A DNA stretch of 64,000 nucleotides, taken from Pantanalinema sp. GBBB05. Its GTDB lineage: Bacteria; Cyanobacteriota; Cyanobacteriia; Leptolyngbyales; Leptolyngbyaceae. Both the position numbers and the translations under genes were made by a program. The DNA is taken from positions 62,001 through 126,000 of the forward strand of contig VRZD01000012.1 in assembly GCA_016743235.1 (NCBI GenBank), given 5' to 3'. Under the pieces are notes generated by a model. It saw nothing but the letters and a program-made list of their open reading frames with translations, did not search any database and was not told the origin of the DNA. Shown in pieces: positions 34,451 to 43,418 of this stretch (positions are counted from its first letter, which is position 1; each line of letters starts with the position of its first letter).

Positions 34451-34717
34451 TTAGGGTTGGGGAGCCGCATTCTCTTGAATCAGAACTTTTTTAATCTGGA
34501 CTTTTTCCCGCACGAATGTTTCCCGCTGAATTTCGGGAACTTCTTCATAAATTGCCACCCGGATCACTTCGCCTTCCTGCAAGTCAGTTATGCTACGGAT
34601 GCTTTCAGGATTTGAATCTTTCGTCAAAATCAATCCATCCTCAGCAGCTGTTAAGGAGCCACGATCGCCCAATTCATCAGTGTTAACTTCGTCAAGAGAC
34701 ACGTCCCTGTTCCTCAT
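34451..34717 (-). CDS. Small DUF2382-like protein
   Basis: An 88-residue frame starting at ATG 34717. The second half, RVAIYEEVPEIQRETFVREK and VQIKKVLIQE, matches the DUF2382 pattern of paired Glu and Arg/Lys around a Val-rich strand, seen also in the 1247-residue protein downstream. The N-terminus (MRNRDVSLDEVNTDELGDRG) is acidic. Same strand as the large protein, 157 bp apart, so co-transcription is likely. Function unknown. Confidence 0.72.
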   Translation of the reverse strand: MRNRDVSLDEVNTDELGDRGSLTAAEDGLILTKDSNPESIRSITDLQEGEVIRVAIYEEVPEIQRETFVREKVQIKKVLIQENAAPQP

Positions 34718-34949
34718 TACCTAAGTTGATACCATGATATTAAAAATCTCCGAATGGAACGGGTTTTTTCCGCCGCTCCCCCACTGGCTTTGGTTAAATG
34801 ATTAAGATTTATTACTTTTGCAATTTAACGGCTTATTCCAAGCATGCCAATGGCTAATACTAGCAATCCCCCTTAACCCCAAAAACTAACTGTTGATTGA
34901 TTGGGAATTCCTTCCTCGAAACACTGCATTGATTTGATTGAACCTCAGC

Positions 34950-35636
34950 ATGGAAATTAAGTCTTGGATGACAGTAATTTGCCAGTTACGGGCGATCGCA
35001 GTCATCCGTGCTCCTACGTTTGAATTAGGTTGTCAGATGGCAAGCGCGGTTGCCCAAGGTGGCATCCAGTTGATTGAAATTACCTGGAACAGCGATCGGG
35101 CTCCAGAATTGATCCCTTACCTACGAGAAAGCCTGCCAGACTGTGTGATTGGGACAGGTACGTTGTTAACCACCCATCATCTCCGAGAAGCGATCGCGGT
35201 GGGTGCCCAGTTTTTGTTTAGTCCTCATGTTGATGTGGGTATGATTCAAGCGGCAGTTGAACACAATATACCCATGATTGCTGGGGCGCTTTCCCCTACG
35301 GAAATAATTCAAGCTTGGCAAGCAGGGTGCAGTAGCGTCAAAGTCTTTCCAGTTCAGGCGTTGGGCGGTGTAGAGTATATCCAAAGCCTCCAAGGACCCT
35401 TAGGTCATATTCCTCTTATTCCTACCGGTGGTGTTACCTTAGCTAATGTGCCTGATTTTCTGCAAGCTGGAGCCGTTGGGGTAGGATTGTCGGGATGTTT
35501 ATTTCCTCAAGCGGCGGTGCAGCAAGGTCAATGGCAAACGATCGTGGAGCAGGCGCAGCGTTTAGTCGCTTTGACGCAGGCAGGGAATAGTCAGAGCGCA
35601 GACCCAGAAGATAACGGGTTATACGGAAACAATTAA
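34950..35636 (+). CDS. eda: 2-dehydro-3-deoxy-phosphogluconate / 4-hydroxy-2-oxoglutarate aldolase
   Basis: About 228 residues from the ATG at 34950 (a TTG at 34938 is in frame). The class I aldolase motifs are present: AVIRAPTFELG, IQLIEITWNSDRAPELIPYL with the catalytic Glu, VIGTGTLLTTHHLREAIAVG, and CSSVKVFPVQALGG with the Schiff-base Lys. It cleaves KDPG to pyruvate and glyceraldehyde 3-phosphate (Entner-Doudoroff pathway) and can also act on 4-hydroxy-2-oxoglutarate. No edd gene is in the window. Confidence 0.93.
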   Translation: MEIKSWMTVICQLRAIAVIRAPTFELGCQMASAVAQGGIQLIEITWNSDRAPELIPYLRESLPDCVIGTGTLLTTHHLREAIAVGAQFLFSPHVDVGMIQAAVEHNIPMIAGALSPTEIIQAWQAGCSSVKVFPVQALGGVEYIQSLQGPLGHIPLIPTGGVTLANVPDFLQAGAVGVGLSGCLFPQAAVQQGQWQTIVEQAQRLVALTQAGNSQSADPEDNGLYGNN

Positions 35637-35700
35637 TAGCCAACAACTTTCGTTAAAGGTTCGCAATATCCCAAGACAGCCTAATTTCGGCAGAATTACG

Positions 35701-36255
35701 ATGGAAATTAGGAGTATTGAACGTGTGATGATGAAATACTGTATTCCCCTAGCTGGGTTAGGTCATATTGGTTTATTGGTTGGTTCTCTAGCGTTGTTAG
35801 GTAGTCTCAATGTAGCGGCGAACCCCGAGCGATCGATGGCACAGGAAGCCGTGCCTCAAGTGACCAAGATTGCTGAAGCAGTCACCAATTTGAAACAATC
35901 AACCGATCGCTGGATCGAGATTGACTTATCGAGCCAGCGCCTGATTGCCTGGGAAGGAGGAGTGCCCGTTTATGCCGTCATCGTCTCAACGGGTAAATCG
36001 TCTACGCCGACTTTGACAGGTGTATTTGCTATTCAAACACGGCTACGTTATGCCCGGATGCAAGGCGAAGATTACGACGTGCCCGATGTGCCCTACACGA
36101 TGTACTACTACGGTGGGTATGCGATTCACGGAGCCTACTGGCATCATAACTTTGGTACGCCAGTCAGTCATGGGTGTGTCAATGTGGCAGTCAATCATGC
36201 TGGTTGGTTGTATAACTGGGCGAAAATTGGTACTCCGGTTGTAGTACGCGATTAA
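35701..36255 (+). CDS. L,D-transpeptidase (YkuD domain)
   Basis: A 184-residue protein with an N-terminal membrane or signal segment (IPLAGLGHIGLLVGSLALLG, cleavage near VAA-NPE). The YkuD domain covers residues 70-183: RWIEIDLSSQRLIAWEGGVP, VSTGKSSTPTLTGVFAI, and IHGAYWHHNFGTPVSHGCVN with His157 and catalytic Cys159. It should cross-link peptidoglycan by 3-3 bonds in the periplasm. The NUDIX gene starts 4 bp after its stop, so the two probably share a transcript. Confidence 0.92.
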   Translation: MEIRSIERVMMKYCIPLAGLGHIGLLVGSLALLGSLNVAANPERSMAQEAVPQVTKIAEAVTNLKQSTDRWIEIDLSSQRLIAWEGGVPVYAVIVSTGKSSTPTLTGVFAIQTRLRYARMQGEDYDVPDVPYTMYYYGGYAIHGAYWHHNFGTPVSHGCVNVAVNHAGWLYNWAKIGTPVVVRD

Positions 36256-36258
36256 CTC

Positions 36259-36813
36259 ATGACAACTTCTGGATCAGACTGGCAAACCTGCGATCGGTTT
36301 CTAGAATTACGCTCTCATTGGTTCACGCTAATTGGGGAACATTTAATTGACGATCGCCAGCAACCTTTAGACTACTGGCGGGTAGAGCGAGCCGATTCAG
36401 TCATTGTGTTACCCATCCAGTCTGAAACTTTAATTCTGCCACCACCGGCTTACCGTCCCGGAATTAGCCAAGTGAGTCTCGATTTTCCTGGTGGGCGATT
36501 GCCAGAAAACAATTCGCCACAGGCAGCGGCTAGGCTAATTTTGCAACGAGAGTTAGGAGTTGAGCCAACTGCGATCGCTGACCTTAATCCGCTTAATACC
36601 CAAGGTTGGTCAGTCAATAGCTCGTTCTCAAACCAACAGCTATACGGATTTATTGCCCAAATTCAGCCGGAATGTCAGCTATCTCATGAGCGGGTTGGTA
36701 TGAAAGTGGGGATTACCCAAGAGGGCATTGGCAAGTTATTACAATTATTGACTTGCCTACAATGTCGAGCCTTGTTATTGCAATGGTGGCTCGATCGCCA
36801 AGCCGCCCGCTGA
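36259..36813 (+). CDS. NUDIX hydrolase-like protein
   Basis: A 184-residue NUDIX-fold protein. The N-terminal half contains WFTLIGEHLIDDRQQPLDYW and RVERADSVIVLPIQ, typical of ADP-ribose pyrophosphatase-like enzymes. The NUDIX box region reads VSLDFPGGRLPENNSPQAAA followed by RLILQRELGVEPT. The core RELG is present, but the box is diverged from GX5EX7REUXEEXGU, so pyrophosphatase activity is uncertain. It follows the L,D-transpeptidase by 4 bp. Confidence 0.78.
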   Translation: MTTSGSDWQTCDRFLELRSHWFTLIGEHLIDDRQQPLDYWRVERADSVIVLPIQSETLILPPPAYRPGISQVSLDFPGGRLPENNSPQAAARLILQRELGVEPTAIADLNPLNTQGWSVNSSFSNQQLYGFIAQIQPECQLSHERVGMKVGITQEGIGKLLQLLTCLQCRALLLQWWLDRQAAR

Positions 36814-36952
36814 ATCAAGGCTCAACCTTGCTCCGGCTGCCTCAACGTTGTGAACCGTTTGATTCACCCCATCCAGTGAAATTACGATCGCTTTCCTGAT
36901 TCGTGCAGCTCCAAGCGGTAGTCGTTCTATAGATAACAATCATACTGATGGA

Positions 36953-37369
36953 ATGATGATGAAGGCGCGGATCGTGACGGTGCTCACCCTTCTAGCGATG
37001 ACCAGTACCAGTCTTTCAGGCATCGCTCAAACCACCCCTAACGCACCGGATGCTCAGGGAGACTATTACCGCAATGATACGCCTGTGCAAGGCACCGCCC
37101 CTCGTCCATTGATGGCAGGCTCGTTATGGCAAGTAGTAGCTGCCGAATTGAACTGCCGCCAAGAACCAGGATCTGACCAGACCGTGGTACGGCAGTACCG
37201 CCAAGGTGCCGTTTTACAGGTGGAAGTCTACCGGGGTGGCTCAGATGAGGTATTACTGAATGCCAAAGATACCACTGGAAAACCCTGGATGCCAGTGCGC
37301 GGCAAGCGATCGGCCGATCGCTGTTACGTGAGGGCTAATCAGCGCTATATCCAACCAGTGACGGAGTAA
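36953..37369 (+). CDS. Secreted SH3-domain-like protein
   Basis: A 138-residue protein. Residues 1-25 form a signal peptide (three possible ATGs at the start; cleavage near GIA-QTT). The SH3b-like domain follows: WQVVAAELNCRQEPGSDQTV, VRQYRQGAVLQVEVYRGG and GKPWMPVR, with two Cys that could form a disulfide (residues around 66 and 125). Such domains often bind cell-wall peptides. Its 3' end overlaps the convergent futC gene by 35 bp. Confidence 0.78.
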   Translation: MMMKARIVTVLTLLAMTSTSLSGIAQTTPNAPDAQGDYYRNDTPVQGTAPRPLMAGSLWQVVAAELNCRQEPGSDQTVVRQYRQGAVLQVEVYRGGSDEVLLNAKDTTGKPWMPVRGKRSADRCYVRANQRYIQPVTE

Positions 37370-38474
37370 TTCCTGGTGTGCTAGCTGGAAAAACCCGCAA
37401 CGCCGCTGCTGCCGCTGAAAGCCGTACCCGTGTACCGATCGGGAGAGCTGTTCTGGTTGCAATCCGGGCATGTAGTTCTTTGCCAGATGGCGTGAGTAGA
37501 CAATAGCGGTGTTCTCGTCCTAGAAATTGGCGATCGCGAATAACTACTGTTGCCATTTCATCGGGTTCCAAGCGCAAATCTTCTGGGCGCACCATCAGCT
37601 CTCCCAACTCACGGCTCCGGCTTGCTTCATTTCTGCTTGCCGATAGCTGGGTTTTGGTCTCAAAACAGCCCACCTCTGTTTCCCAGCCTTTGCCATTAAA
37701 CCGAGCGGGCAGAAAATTAGCCTGGGTGACAAACTCCGCGACAAATCGGGAAGCGGGCTCCTGGTAGATGGTTTCTGGAGTCCCAAACTGTTCAATCTGT
37801 CCCTGACGCATCACTGCGACATAATCAGAGATCGATAGCGCTTCTTCCTGATCATGAGTCACGAAAATCGCGGTTGTACCCGTTGTTTTCAAAATGTCGC
37901 GGACTTCCTGCCGTAACCGCAGCCGTACCTGCATATCCAGATTACTGAGCGGCTCGTCTAACAAGATCAAGCTGGGACGCGGAGCCAATGCCCGAGCTAA
38001 GGCAACTCGTTGCTGCTGTCCACCTGATAGTTGATGGGGATAACGGTGTTCTAATCCTGCTAACCCTACTAAACTAATTGCTTCCGCCGTCAGTTTGCGA
38101 ATCTGCTCTGCTGAATAGCACCGTCCCCGTTTGCGTCCTGGCTGCACCAGTCCAAACGCCACATTTTTGGCTACGGTCAGATGGGGAAACAGAGCATAAT
38201 CCTGAAACACCATGCCAATATCCCGATGCTCTGGGGCGACACAACGATCGGGATTCGCCACAAGTTGTCCATTCAGGATAATCGAACCGGACTGAGGTCG
38301 CTCAAAGCCAGCAATTAATCGCAATAGAGTAGTCTTGCCGCAGCCTGAGGCTCCTAGCAAACTCAACAACGCTCCAGTTGGCAATTGGCAGGAAATAGCA
38401 TGAATTGCGGGCGGCAGCGTCGGTGAGAACTGCTTGGTCAAGCCTTCTACCTGCAAAATTACCGATTCAGTCAT
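37335..38474 (-). CDS. futC: Iron(III) ABC transporter ATP-binding protein
   Basis: About 379 residues from the ATG at 38474; the frame continues to 38558 without family match. Walker A is LLGASGCGKTTLLRLIAGFE, the signature is HQLSGGQQQRVALARALAPR, Walker B is SLILLDEPLSNLD and the switch His is in AIFVTHDQEEAL. The C-terminal TOBE-type region (LMVRPEDLRLEPDEMATVV) matches the FbpC/PotA branch. It energises ferric iron import with the divergently encoded two-domain permease. The periplasmic FutA protein is not in the window. Confidence 0.88.
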   Translation of the reverse strand: MTESVILQVEGLTKQFSPTLPPAIHAISCQLPTGALLSLLGASGCGKTTLLRLIAGFERPQSGSIILNGQLVANPDRCVAPEHRDIGMVFQDYALFPHLTVAKNVAFGLVQPGRKRGRCYSAEQIRKLTAEAISLVGLAGLEHRYPHQLSGGQQQRVALARALAPRPSLILLDEPLSNLDMQVRLRLRQEVRDILKTTGTTAIFVTHDQEEALSISDYVAVMRQGQIEQFGTPETIYQEPASRFVAEFVTQANFLPARFNGKGWETEVGCFETKTQLSASRNEASRSRELGELMVRPEDLRLEPDEMATVVIRDRQFLGREHRYCLLTPSGKELHARIATRTALPIGTRVRLSAAAAALRVFPASTPGITPSLVGYSAD

Positions 38475-38616
38475 TGCTACCCCGTCCCTTGCGATGTCTC
38501 CAAGCTGAGAAAGAGCCGAGGCTGAATGCAGTATAGCGACTCCAAACGGCGACCTCATGCTTTCGCTCTATTGCAATTTATCATCAATAATCCTGACACG
38601 TATAGTAGAGTAGTTT

Positions 38617-38634
38617 CGGAATAATTCTCATTAA
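38617..38634 (+). promoter_or_regulatory. Fur-box-like site in the futC-futB divergent region
   Basis: GGAATAATTCTCATTAA at 38618-38634 resembles the Fur consensus built from NAT(A/T)AT hexamers. It lies 22 bp before the futB ATG and 140 bp from the futC start, in the divergent intergenic region of an iron transporter. Binding is inferred. Confidence 0.5.
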
Positions 38635-38655
38635 GCTGGCAGGTTGCCTCCATTC

Positions 38656-40416
38656 ATGACTTTGTTTCCTCAAATTCGTTCCTTCGCCCTACCTCGCCCA
38701 CGATTAGGCGGCTGGTCGCTGCCAGTGTTAACGATCGCAGCCCTGGTTGCCGCTCCGATTCTAGTGGTACTCAGTGCTGTCTTTGTCAACTCTGGCGATA
38801 CTTGGAATCATCTCGCCACCACGGTGTTGCCAACTTACATCACGAATTCTCTCCTGCTGATGCTAGGCGTAGGTGGCGGAGTCATGTTGGTTGGCGTAGG
38901 AACTGCCTGGTTAGTCACTCTGTGCCGCTTTCCGGGGCGTTGGCTATTTGAGTGGGCATTACTGCTGCCCTTGGCAGCTCCGGCATACTTGCTAGCGTAT
39001 GTCTACACCGATATCCTCGATTTTTATGGTCCTGTCCAAACTGGGCTGCGAAATATCTTTGGGTGGCAAACCGTTCAAGATTATTGGTTTCCCAATGTGC
39101 GATCGCAATGGGGGGCGATCGCGATGCTGACGCTGGTGCTGTATCCCTATGTCTATTTGCTGGCACGATCGGCGTTTCTGTCCCAATCTGTATCCATGTT
39201 AGAAGCGGCTCGCAGTTTAGGGTGTAGCCCTTGGCGGAGTTTTTTCACCATTGCGTTGCCATTAGCCCGTCCCGCGATCACCGCTGGTTTGTCATTAGCA
39301 CTCATGGAAACCTTAAATGATTACGGGACGGTGCAATATTTTGGCGTCGATACCTTCACAACTGGAATTTATCGGACTTGGTTTGGCATGGGCGATCGTC
39401 CAGCCGCCACTCAACTCGCCGCTCTATTAACCCTATTTGCTCTGGGGCTGATTCTGCTAGAACGCTGGTCGCGGGGGCAAGCTAAGTATTACCAAACCGC
39501 TAACGCCGTACAACCTCTATCGAGTTATCGGTTGCGAGGGTTGCGCGCGATCGGGGCGATCGGGGCTTGTTTACTCCCCATCTCCCTAGGATTCCTAGTG
39601 CCGGCTGGGGTTTTGCTCCAGATGACGCTGGCAATTTCCGGTACCTCCTCTGATGCTGAATCTGCCAATGACTATGCCAGTGATGATTTTACTAGCAGTG
39701 ACTTCGAAGCTAGTAGCGCCGCTGATACTTTCTGGAGTTTTGCTAGTAATAGCTTCACCTTAGCGGCGATTACGGCTTTAATTGCCGTCTTCCTAGCGAT
39801 TATTCTTGCCTACGGCTTGCGGTTACAACCGACTCGCGGGATGCGGCTGGCAACCCAAGTCTCCGCTATGGGTTACGCGGTGCCCGGATCGGTCATTGCC
39901 GTGGGGATATTGCTGCCGATCGGCAATTTAGATAATGCGATCGATGCTTGGATGCGCTCTAGCTTCGGCATTTCGACGGGGTTACTTCTCAGTGGCACAA
40001 TCTCAGCCTTGGTGTTTGCTTATCTAGTTCGCTTCCTGGCCGTGTCATTTAGTAGTATTGATGCCAATTTGTCTGGTATTAAGCCCAATTTAGATGATGC
40101 CGCTCGCAGTTTAGGGCATAACTCCCTCAGTACCCTGGTACGAGTTCATGCCCCCTTAATGTGGAGTGGTGTATTAACTGCCACGATGCTGGTATTTGTG
40201 GACGTTATGAAAGAACTACCAGCCACGTTGATTGTCCGACCGTTCAACTTTGATACGTTAGCCATCCGGGTCTATAACCTGGCATCAGATGAGCGGCTAG
40301 CTGAAGCCGCGGCTCCCGCGTTGGCGATCGTCCTGGTCGGCTTACTTCCCGTCATCCTGCTCAGTTGGAAGCTGGCTCACTCTCGGGCTGATCGGGAGCT
40401 ACCCTTAATGGATTGA
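38656..40416 (+). CDS. futB: Iron(III) ABC transporter permease (two fused permease domains)
   Basis: About 586 residues from the ATG at 38656; a TTG at 38644 adds four residues. Twelve or so membrane segments fall into two homologous halves. Each half carries the EAA loop: MLEAARSLGCSPWRSFFTIA (near residue 187) and LDDAARSLGHNSLSTLVRVH (near 487). This fused layout is typical of FbpB/FutB ferric iron permeases. A Ser/Asp-rich loop (around residues 340-360) separates the halves. It is divergent from futC with a Fur-like site between them. Confidence 0.9.
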   Translation: MTLFPQIRSFALPRPRLGGWSLPVLTIAALVAAPILVVLSAVFVNSGDTWNHLATTVLPTYITNSLLLMLGVGGGVMLVGVGTAWLVTLCRFPGRWLFEWALLLPLAAPAYLLAYVYTDILDFYGPVQTGLRNIFGWQTVQDYWFPNVRSQWGAIAMLTLVLYPYVYLLARSAFLSQSVSMLEAARSLGCSPWRSFFTIALPLARPAITAGLSLALMETLNDYGTVQYFGVDTFTTGIYRTWFGMGDRPAATQLAALLTLFALGLILLERWSRGQAKYYQTANAVQPLSSYRLRGLRAIGAIGACLLPISLGFLVPAGVLLQMTLAISGTSSDAESANDYASDDFTSSDFEASSAADTFWSFASNSFTLAAITALIAVFLAIILAYGLRLQPTRGMRLATQVSAMGYAVPGSVIAVGILLPIGNLDNAIDAWMRSSFGISTGLLLSGTISALVFAYLVRFLAVSFSSIDANLSGIKPNLDDAARSLGHNSLSTLVRVHAPLMWSGVLTATMLVFVDVMKELPATLIVRPFNFDTLAIRVYNLASDERLAEAAAPALAIVLVGLLPVILLSWKLAHSRADRELPLMD

Positions 40417-40424
40417 TGCCTAGA

Positions 40425-41405
40425 CTACTGGATCGCTTTCATAATAAAGTCTGCCAGTTCAATTAGTTGATTTTTATTAAATGCCCCTAATAGCACCCTG
40501 GCAGCCGCTCGCGGTTCCAAAGGTACAGAAATTTGTTGCGGCTTCATCGATTTCCCAGTCGCCTCGCGGGCTGGTTCTACAGGAACCGCTGGTTTGAGTG
40601 GTGAAACTGTGGCTGGAGCCACTGGAGCCGGTTGAGCCACTGGGGCAAGCCGTTGGAGATGTGGGCTGGGGGCGATCGCAGTAGGCTTCCCAGCCACTAA
40701 CAGCTCACCTGCCTGCTTCAGGTCTTTAATCAGCACCGGAGCCAAAGCCGCATAGGAATTCTTGGGATTAGCGATCGCCTGTTGTGCGGTCTGGGTAAGA
40801 TGCTGCCATTCTGCACTGGCATGAAGTTGTGCCATCCGGCTACAGAGGGTTGCCAGTTGTTGTCGGGTAGTGGGTGTATCCCCCTGCTTAAATAGTTGCA
40901 GCATCAACTTCAGAGCTTGGTTAACAACTGCACCAATATCTTTACTCGCTTTAGCAGGGGTAGGAGCAGGAGCCGCAGACACTCCTTGAATTAACCGAAG
41001 AATATATGCCTGAAGTTCGTGGAAAGCGGGTTCTACAGCCTGTACGCTCTGCATCGCATCCTCTTCCCTTAACCCGTAGGGAGATTGCAGCTCCTCGATT
41101 AATTCTTTTAGCGTGTCAAACCCTTGTAAAAACAGGGTTTCAACTTGTTGATCAACTTTAACTGAGTTTTCCTTTAAGAGCTTAAAGCAATCCTCCAGAT
41201 GATGCCCAACCTTTTGAATGCTGCCAAACCCAAGCATTGCAGCCCCCCCTTTTACCGAGTGAGCTGCCCGGAAAAGTTCATTCATCTGCTCTGGATCAGC
41301 CATTGTGGATTGCAAGTTGAGCAGTCCTTTTTCGATCGTATCGAGATGCTCTTTGGCTTCCTCGATAAAATAGACTACGATTTGTTGCTGTTTTGTCGCC
41401 TGCAC
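40425..41405 (-). CDS. Hpt-domain protein (phosphotransfer)
   Basis: A 326-residue protein with GTG start at 41405. Residues 8-110 form a histidine phosphotransfer domain: FIEEAKEHLDTIEKGLLNLQ and FRAAHSVKGGAAMLGFGSIQ, with phospho-acceptor His49. CheA-type P1 domains share this text, but there is no kinase domain. The middle is Ala/Pro-rich, and the end carries SVPLEPRAAARVLLGAFNKN. A free Hpt protein of this kind could link a hybrid kinase to a response regulator, for example in phototaxis. No partner is in the window. Confidence 0.82.
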   Translation of the reverse strand: MQATKQQQIVVYFIEEAKEHLDTIEKGLLNLQSTMADPEQMNELFRAAHSVKGGAAMLGFGSIQKVGHHLEDCFKLLKENSVKVDQQVETLFLQGFDTLKELIEELQSPYGLREEDAMQSVQAVEPAFHELQAYILRLIQGVSAAPAPTPAKASKDIGAVVNQALKLMLQLFKQGDTPTTRQQLATLCSRMAQLHASAEWQHLTQTAQQAIANPKNSYAALAPVLIKDLKQAGELLVAGKPTAIAPSPHLQRLAPVAQPAPVAPATVSPLKPAVPVEPAREATGKSMKPQQISVPLEPRAAARVLLGAFNKNQLIELADFIMKAIQ

Positions 41406-41650
41406 AACCCTGTCCCTCTTAGTGCTAACGTGGGATCAAATTGCTAGATGGGATGTTGAACTTCACTTTTTACACTGTGGTTGGATCCAGCTGACCGATC
41501 GGGGCGTTTAGCCATTCGGTTAGCGTTAGTTTCGTGTCTTCAGCCCATCGCCCAAACTTCCAGTCATCCAGACCCCGTGGGATCTCTGATTTCTGGATCT
41601 AGTATTCCCATCTGCTCCCAACTTTTATCTCACTTCAGAGTCAATCTGTT

Positions 41651-42052
41651 ATGACTAATCTAGATGCGCCCATCACTTACGCAGGGGGTTGCCATTGTGG
41701 AGCTGTCCGGTTCCAAGTTGTGGTTGACCCTGAACAGCATCAAGTGGTGGATTGCAATTGCTCCATCTGTCGTAAAAAAGGGTTTTTGCATCTCATCGTG
41801 GCTCAGGAGCGCTTTACGTTACTCAGTGGCGGCGATACGTTAACGACTTATACCTTTAACACGGGTACTGCTAAACACACCTTTTGCCGCATTTGTGGAA
41901 TGCATCCGTTCTATACGCCCCGATCGCATCCGGATGCAGTCGATGTCAATGTCCGTTGTTTGGATGGGGATCAGTTATCTCGCTTCCAGGTGCAACCCTT
42001 TGATGGGCAAAACTGGGAGGAAAATGTGGATACCCTGAAACCAGCCAACTAA
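41651..42052 (+). CDS. GFA family (glutathione-dependent formaldehyde-activating-like) protein
   Basis: A 133-residue GFA-domain protein. Zinc ligands are clear: GGCHCGAVRF, VDCNCSICRKKGFLHLIV and TFCRICGMHPFYTPRSHPDA. GFA proteins bind glutathione adducts or small thiols; the true formaldehyde-activating reaction is shown for few members, so the assignment is to the family only. It converges on psbA, with a shared terminator hairpin between the genes. Confidence 0.9.
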   Translation: MTNLDAPITYAGGCHCGAVRFQVVVDPEQHQVVDCNCSICRKKGFLHLIVAQERFTLLSGGDTLTTYTFNTGTAKHTFCRICGMHPFYTPRSHPDAVDVNVRCLDGDQLSRFQVQPFDGQNWEENVDTLKPAN

Positions 42053-42060
42053 CACCCATG

Positions 42061-42085
42061 AAAAAAGCGCCCTTTATAGAGCGCT
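42061..42085 (-). terminator. Intrinsic terminator of psbA
   Basis: An 8-bp stem with one G-U pair (AGCGCCCT / AGAGCGCT, loop TTAT). Read on the minus strand it is followed by TTTTTTC. It lies 34 bp past the psbA stop and 9 bp past the GFA gene. Confidence 0.75.
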
Positions 42086-42118
42086 GATTGAATGAGGGAG
42101 TAAGAACAGTTCGCTGAG

Positions 42119-43198
42119 TTAGCTAATGGTAGGAGCGACTAGCGTGATCGGTTGACTGTCACCGGCAGCCAAATCCAGTGGGAAGTTGTGAGCATTACGC
42201 TCATGCATTACTTCAATTCCCAGGTTGGCACGGTTGAGAATATCAGCCCAGGTGTTGATTGTATTACCCTGACTATCGAGAATAGAGCTATTGAAGTTCA
42301 ATCCATTCAAGTTAAAAGACATTGTGCTAACACCAAGAGCCGCGAACCAGATGCCAATCACCGGCCAAGCTGCCAGGAAGAAATGCAACGATCGCGAGTT
42401 GTTAAAACTGGCGTATTGAAAAATCAACCGCCCAAAGTAGCCATGAGCCGCCACAATGTTATAGGTTTCCTCTTCCTGACCAAACTTGTAGCCCACGTTC
42501 GCCGATTCCAGTTCGGTGGTTTCCCGCACTAAGCTAGAAGTAACTAAAGAACCGTGCATCGCGGAGAACAGCGCGCCACCAAAGACACCCGCTACCCCCA
42601 ACATGTGGAAAGGATGCATCAGAATATTGTGCTCGGGTGAAAACACAATCATGAAGTTAAACGTGCCGGAAATTCCCAGCATCATGCCATCCGAAAAGCT
42701 ACCTTGCCCGATCGGATAGATCAGTAGCACCGCCGTAGCCGCAGCAGCAGGAGCCGAAAATGCCACCGGAATCCAGGGGCGCATTCCCAACCGATAGCTG
42801 AGTTCCCATTGCCGCCCCATGTAGGCATAAACAGCAATCAAGAAGTGCAGCACAATCATCTCGTAGGGACCACCGTTATATAGCCACTCATCTAGAGAAG
42901 CCGCTTCCCAAATCGGGTAGAAGTGTAGCCCCACCGCAGCTGAGGTGGGCACAACAGTGGCTGAAATAATGTTGTTACCGTAGAGCAGAGAACCGGAAAC
43001 GGGTTCGCGGATCCCGTCAATGTCTACAGGTGGTGCGGCAATAAACGCTAGCACAAATACAATCATCGCGACTAACGCCGTGGGGATCATTAATACCCCA
43101 AACCAGCCGACATACAGCCGATTTTCAGTACTGGTGACCCAATGACAAAATCGATCCCATAAACTGGCGCGATCGCGCCGTTGTAATGCAGTTGTCAT
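42119..43198 (-). CDS. psbA: Photosystem II D1 protein, D1' (low-oxygen) type
   Basis: A 359-residue D1 from the ATG at 43198 ([20 protein letters not shown]); the frame is open to 43246 but D1 always starts here. All functional residues are in place: Tyr161, Asp170, Glu189, His190, His198, His215, His272, His332, Glu333, His337, Asp342 and the processing site after Ala344. Compared with the standard D1 it has Ala80, Leu158 and Ala286, the set that marks the D1' isoform expressed under micro-oxic conditions, plus Pro144, Phe147 and Met173 as in the thermophilic Synechococcus PsbA2. Residue 130 is Gln. It forms the reaction-centre core with D2. Confidence 0.97.
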   Translation of the reverse strand: MTTALQRRDRASLWDRFCHWVTSTENRLYVGWFGVLMIPTALVAMIVFVLAFIAAPPVDIDGIREPVSGSLLYGNNIISATVVPTSAAVGLHFYPIWEAASLDEWLYNGGPYEMIVLHFLIAVYAYMGRQWELSYRLGMRPWIPVAFSAPAAAATAVLLIYPIGQGSFSDGMMLGISGTFNFMIVFSPEHNILMHPFHMLGVAGVFGGALFSAMHGSLVTSSLVRETTELESANVGYKFGQEEETYNIVAAHGYFGRLIFQYASFNNSRSLHFFLAAWPVIGIWFAALGVSTMSFNLNGLNFNSSILDSQGNTINTWADILNRANLGIEVMHERNAHNFPLDLAAGDSQPITLVAPTIS

Positions 43199-43249
43199 AA
43201 TTCCAAGGGAGGTATGAATTGGTGGTAAACAATCGGATTTGCTCACCTC

Positions 43250-43284
43250 TATATTTAATAACTAATTAGTTATAAAGTTGTCAA
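43250..43284 (-). promoter_or_regulatory. psbA promoter with palindromic operator
   Basis: TTGACA (minus strand, 43284-43279) is a perfect -35 hexamer; TTATTA (43261-43256) at 17 bp spacing is the best -10. The perfect 14-bp palindrome TAACTAATTAGTTA (43259-43272) occupies the spacer and overlaps the -10. A repressor or activator dimer could sit there. Regulator unknown. Confidence 0.6.
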
Positions 43285-43418
43285 GCTATCAATTTGGACT
43301 AGCCATGTACTAAACATGTCGCTAACCTTTTGTAGGGGTGATACTGATCACAGTCCTGCAGACGGGTCACCTTTCTGAGCACACCCTGCGCGTCATGCAC
43401 TAACGATCGAGGTAGCCG

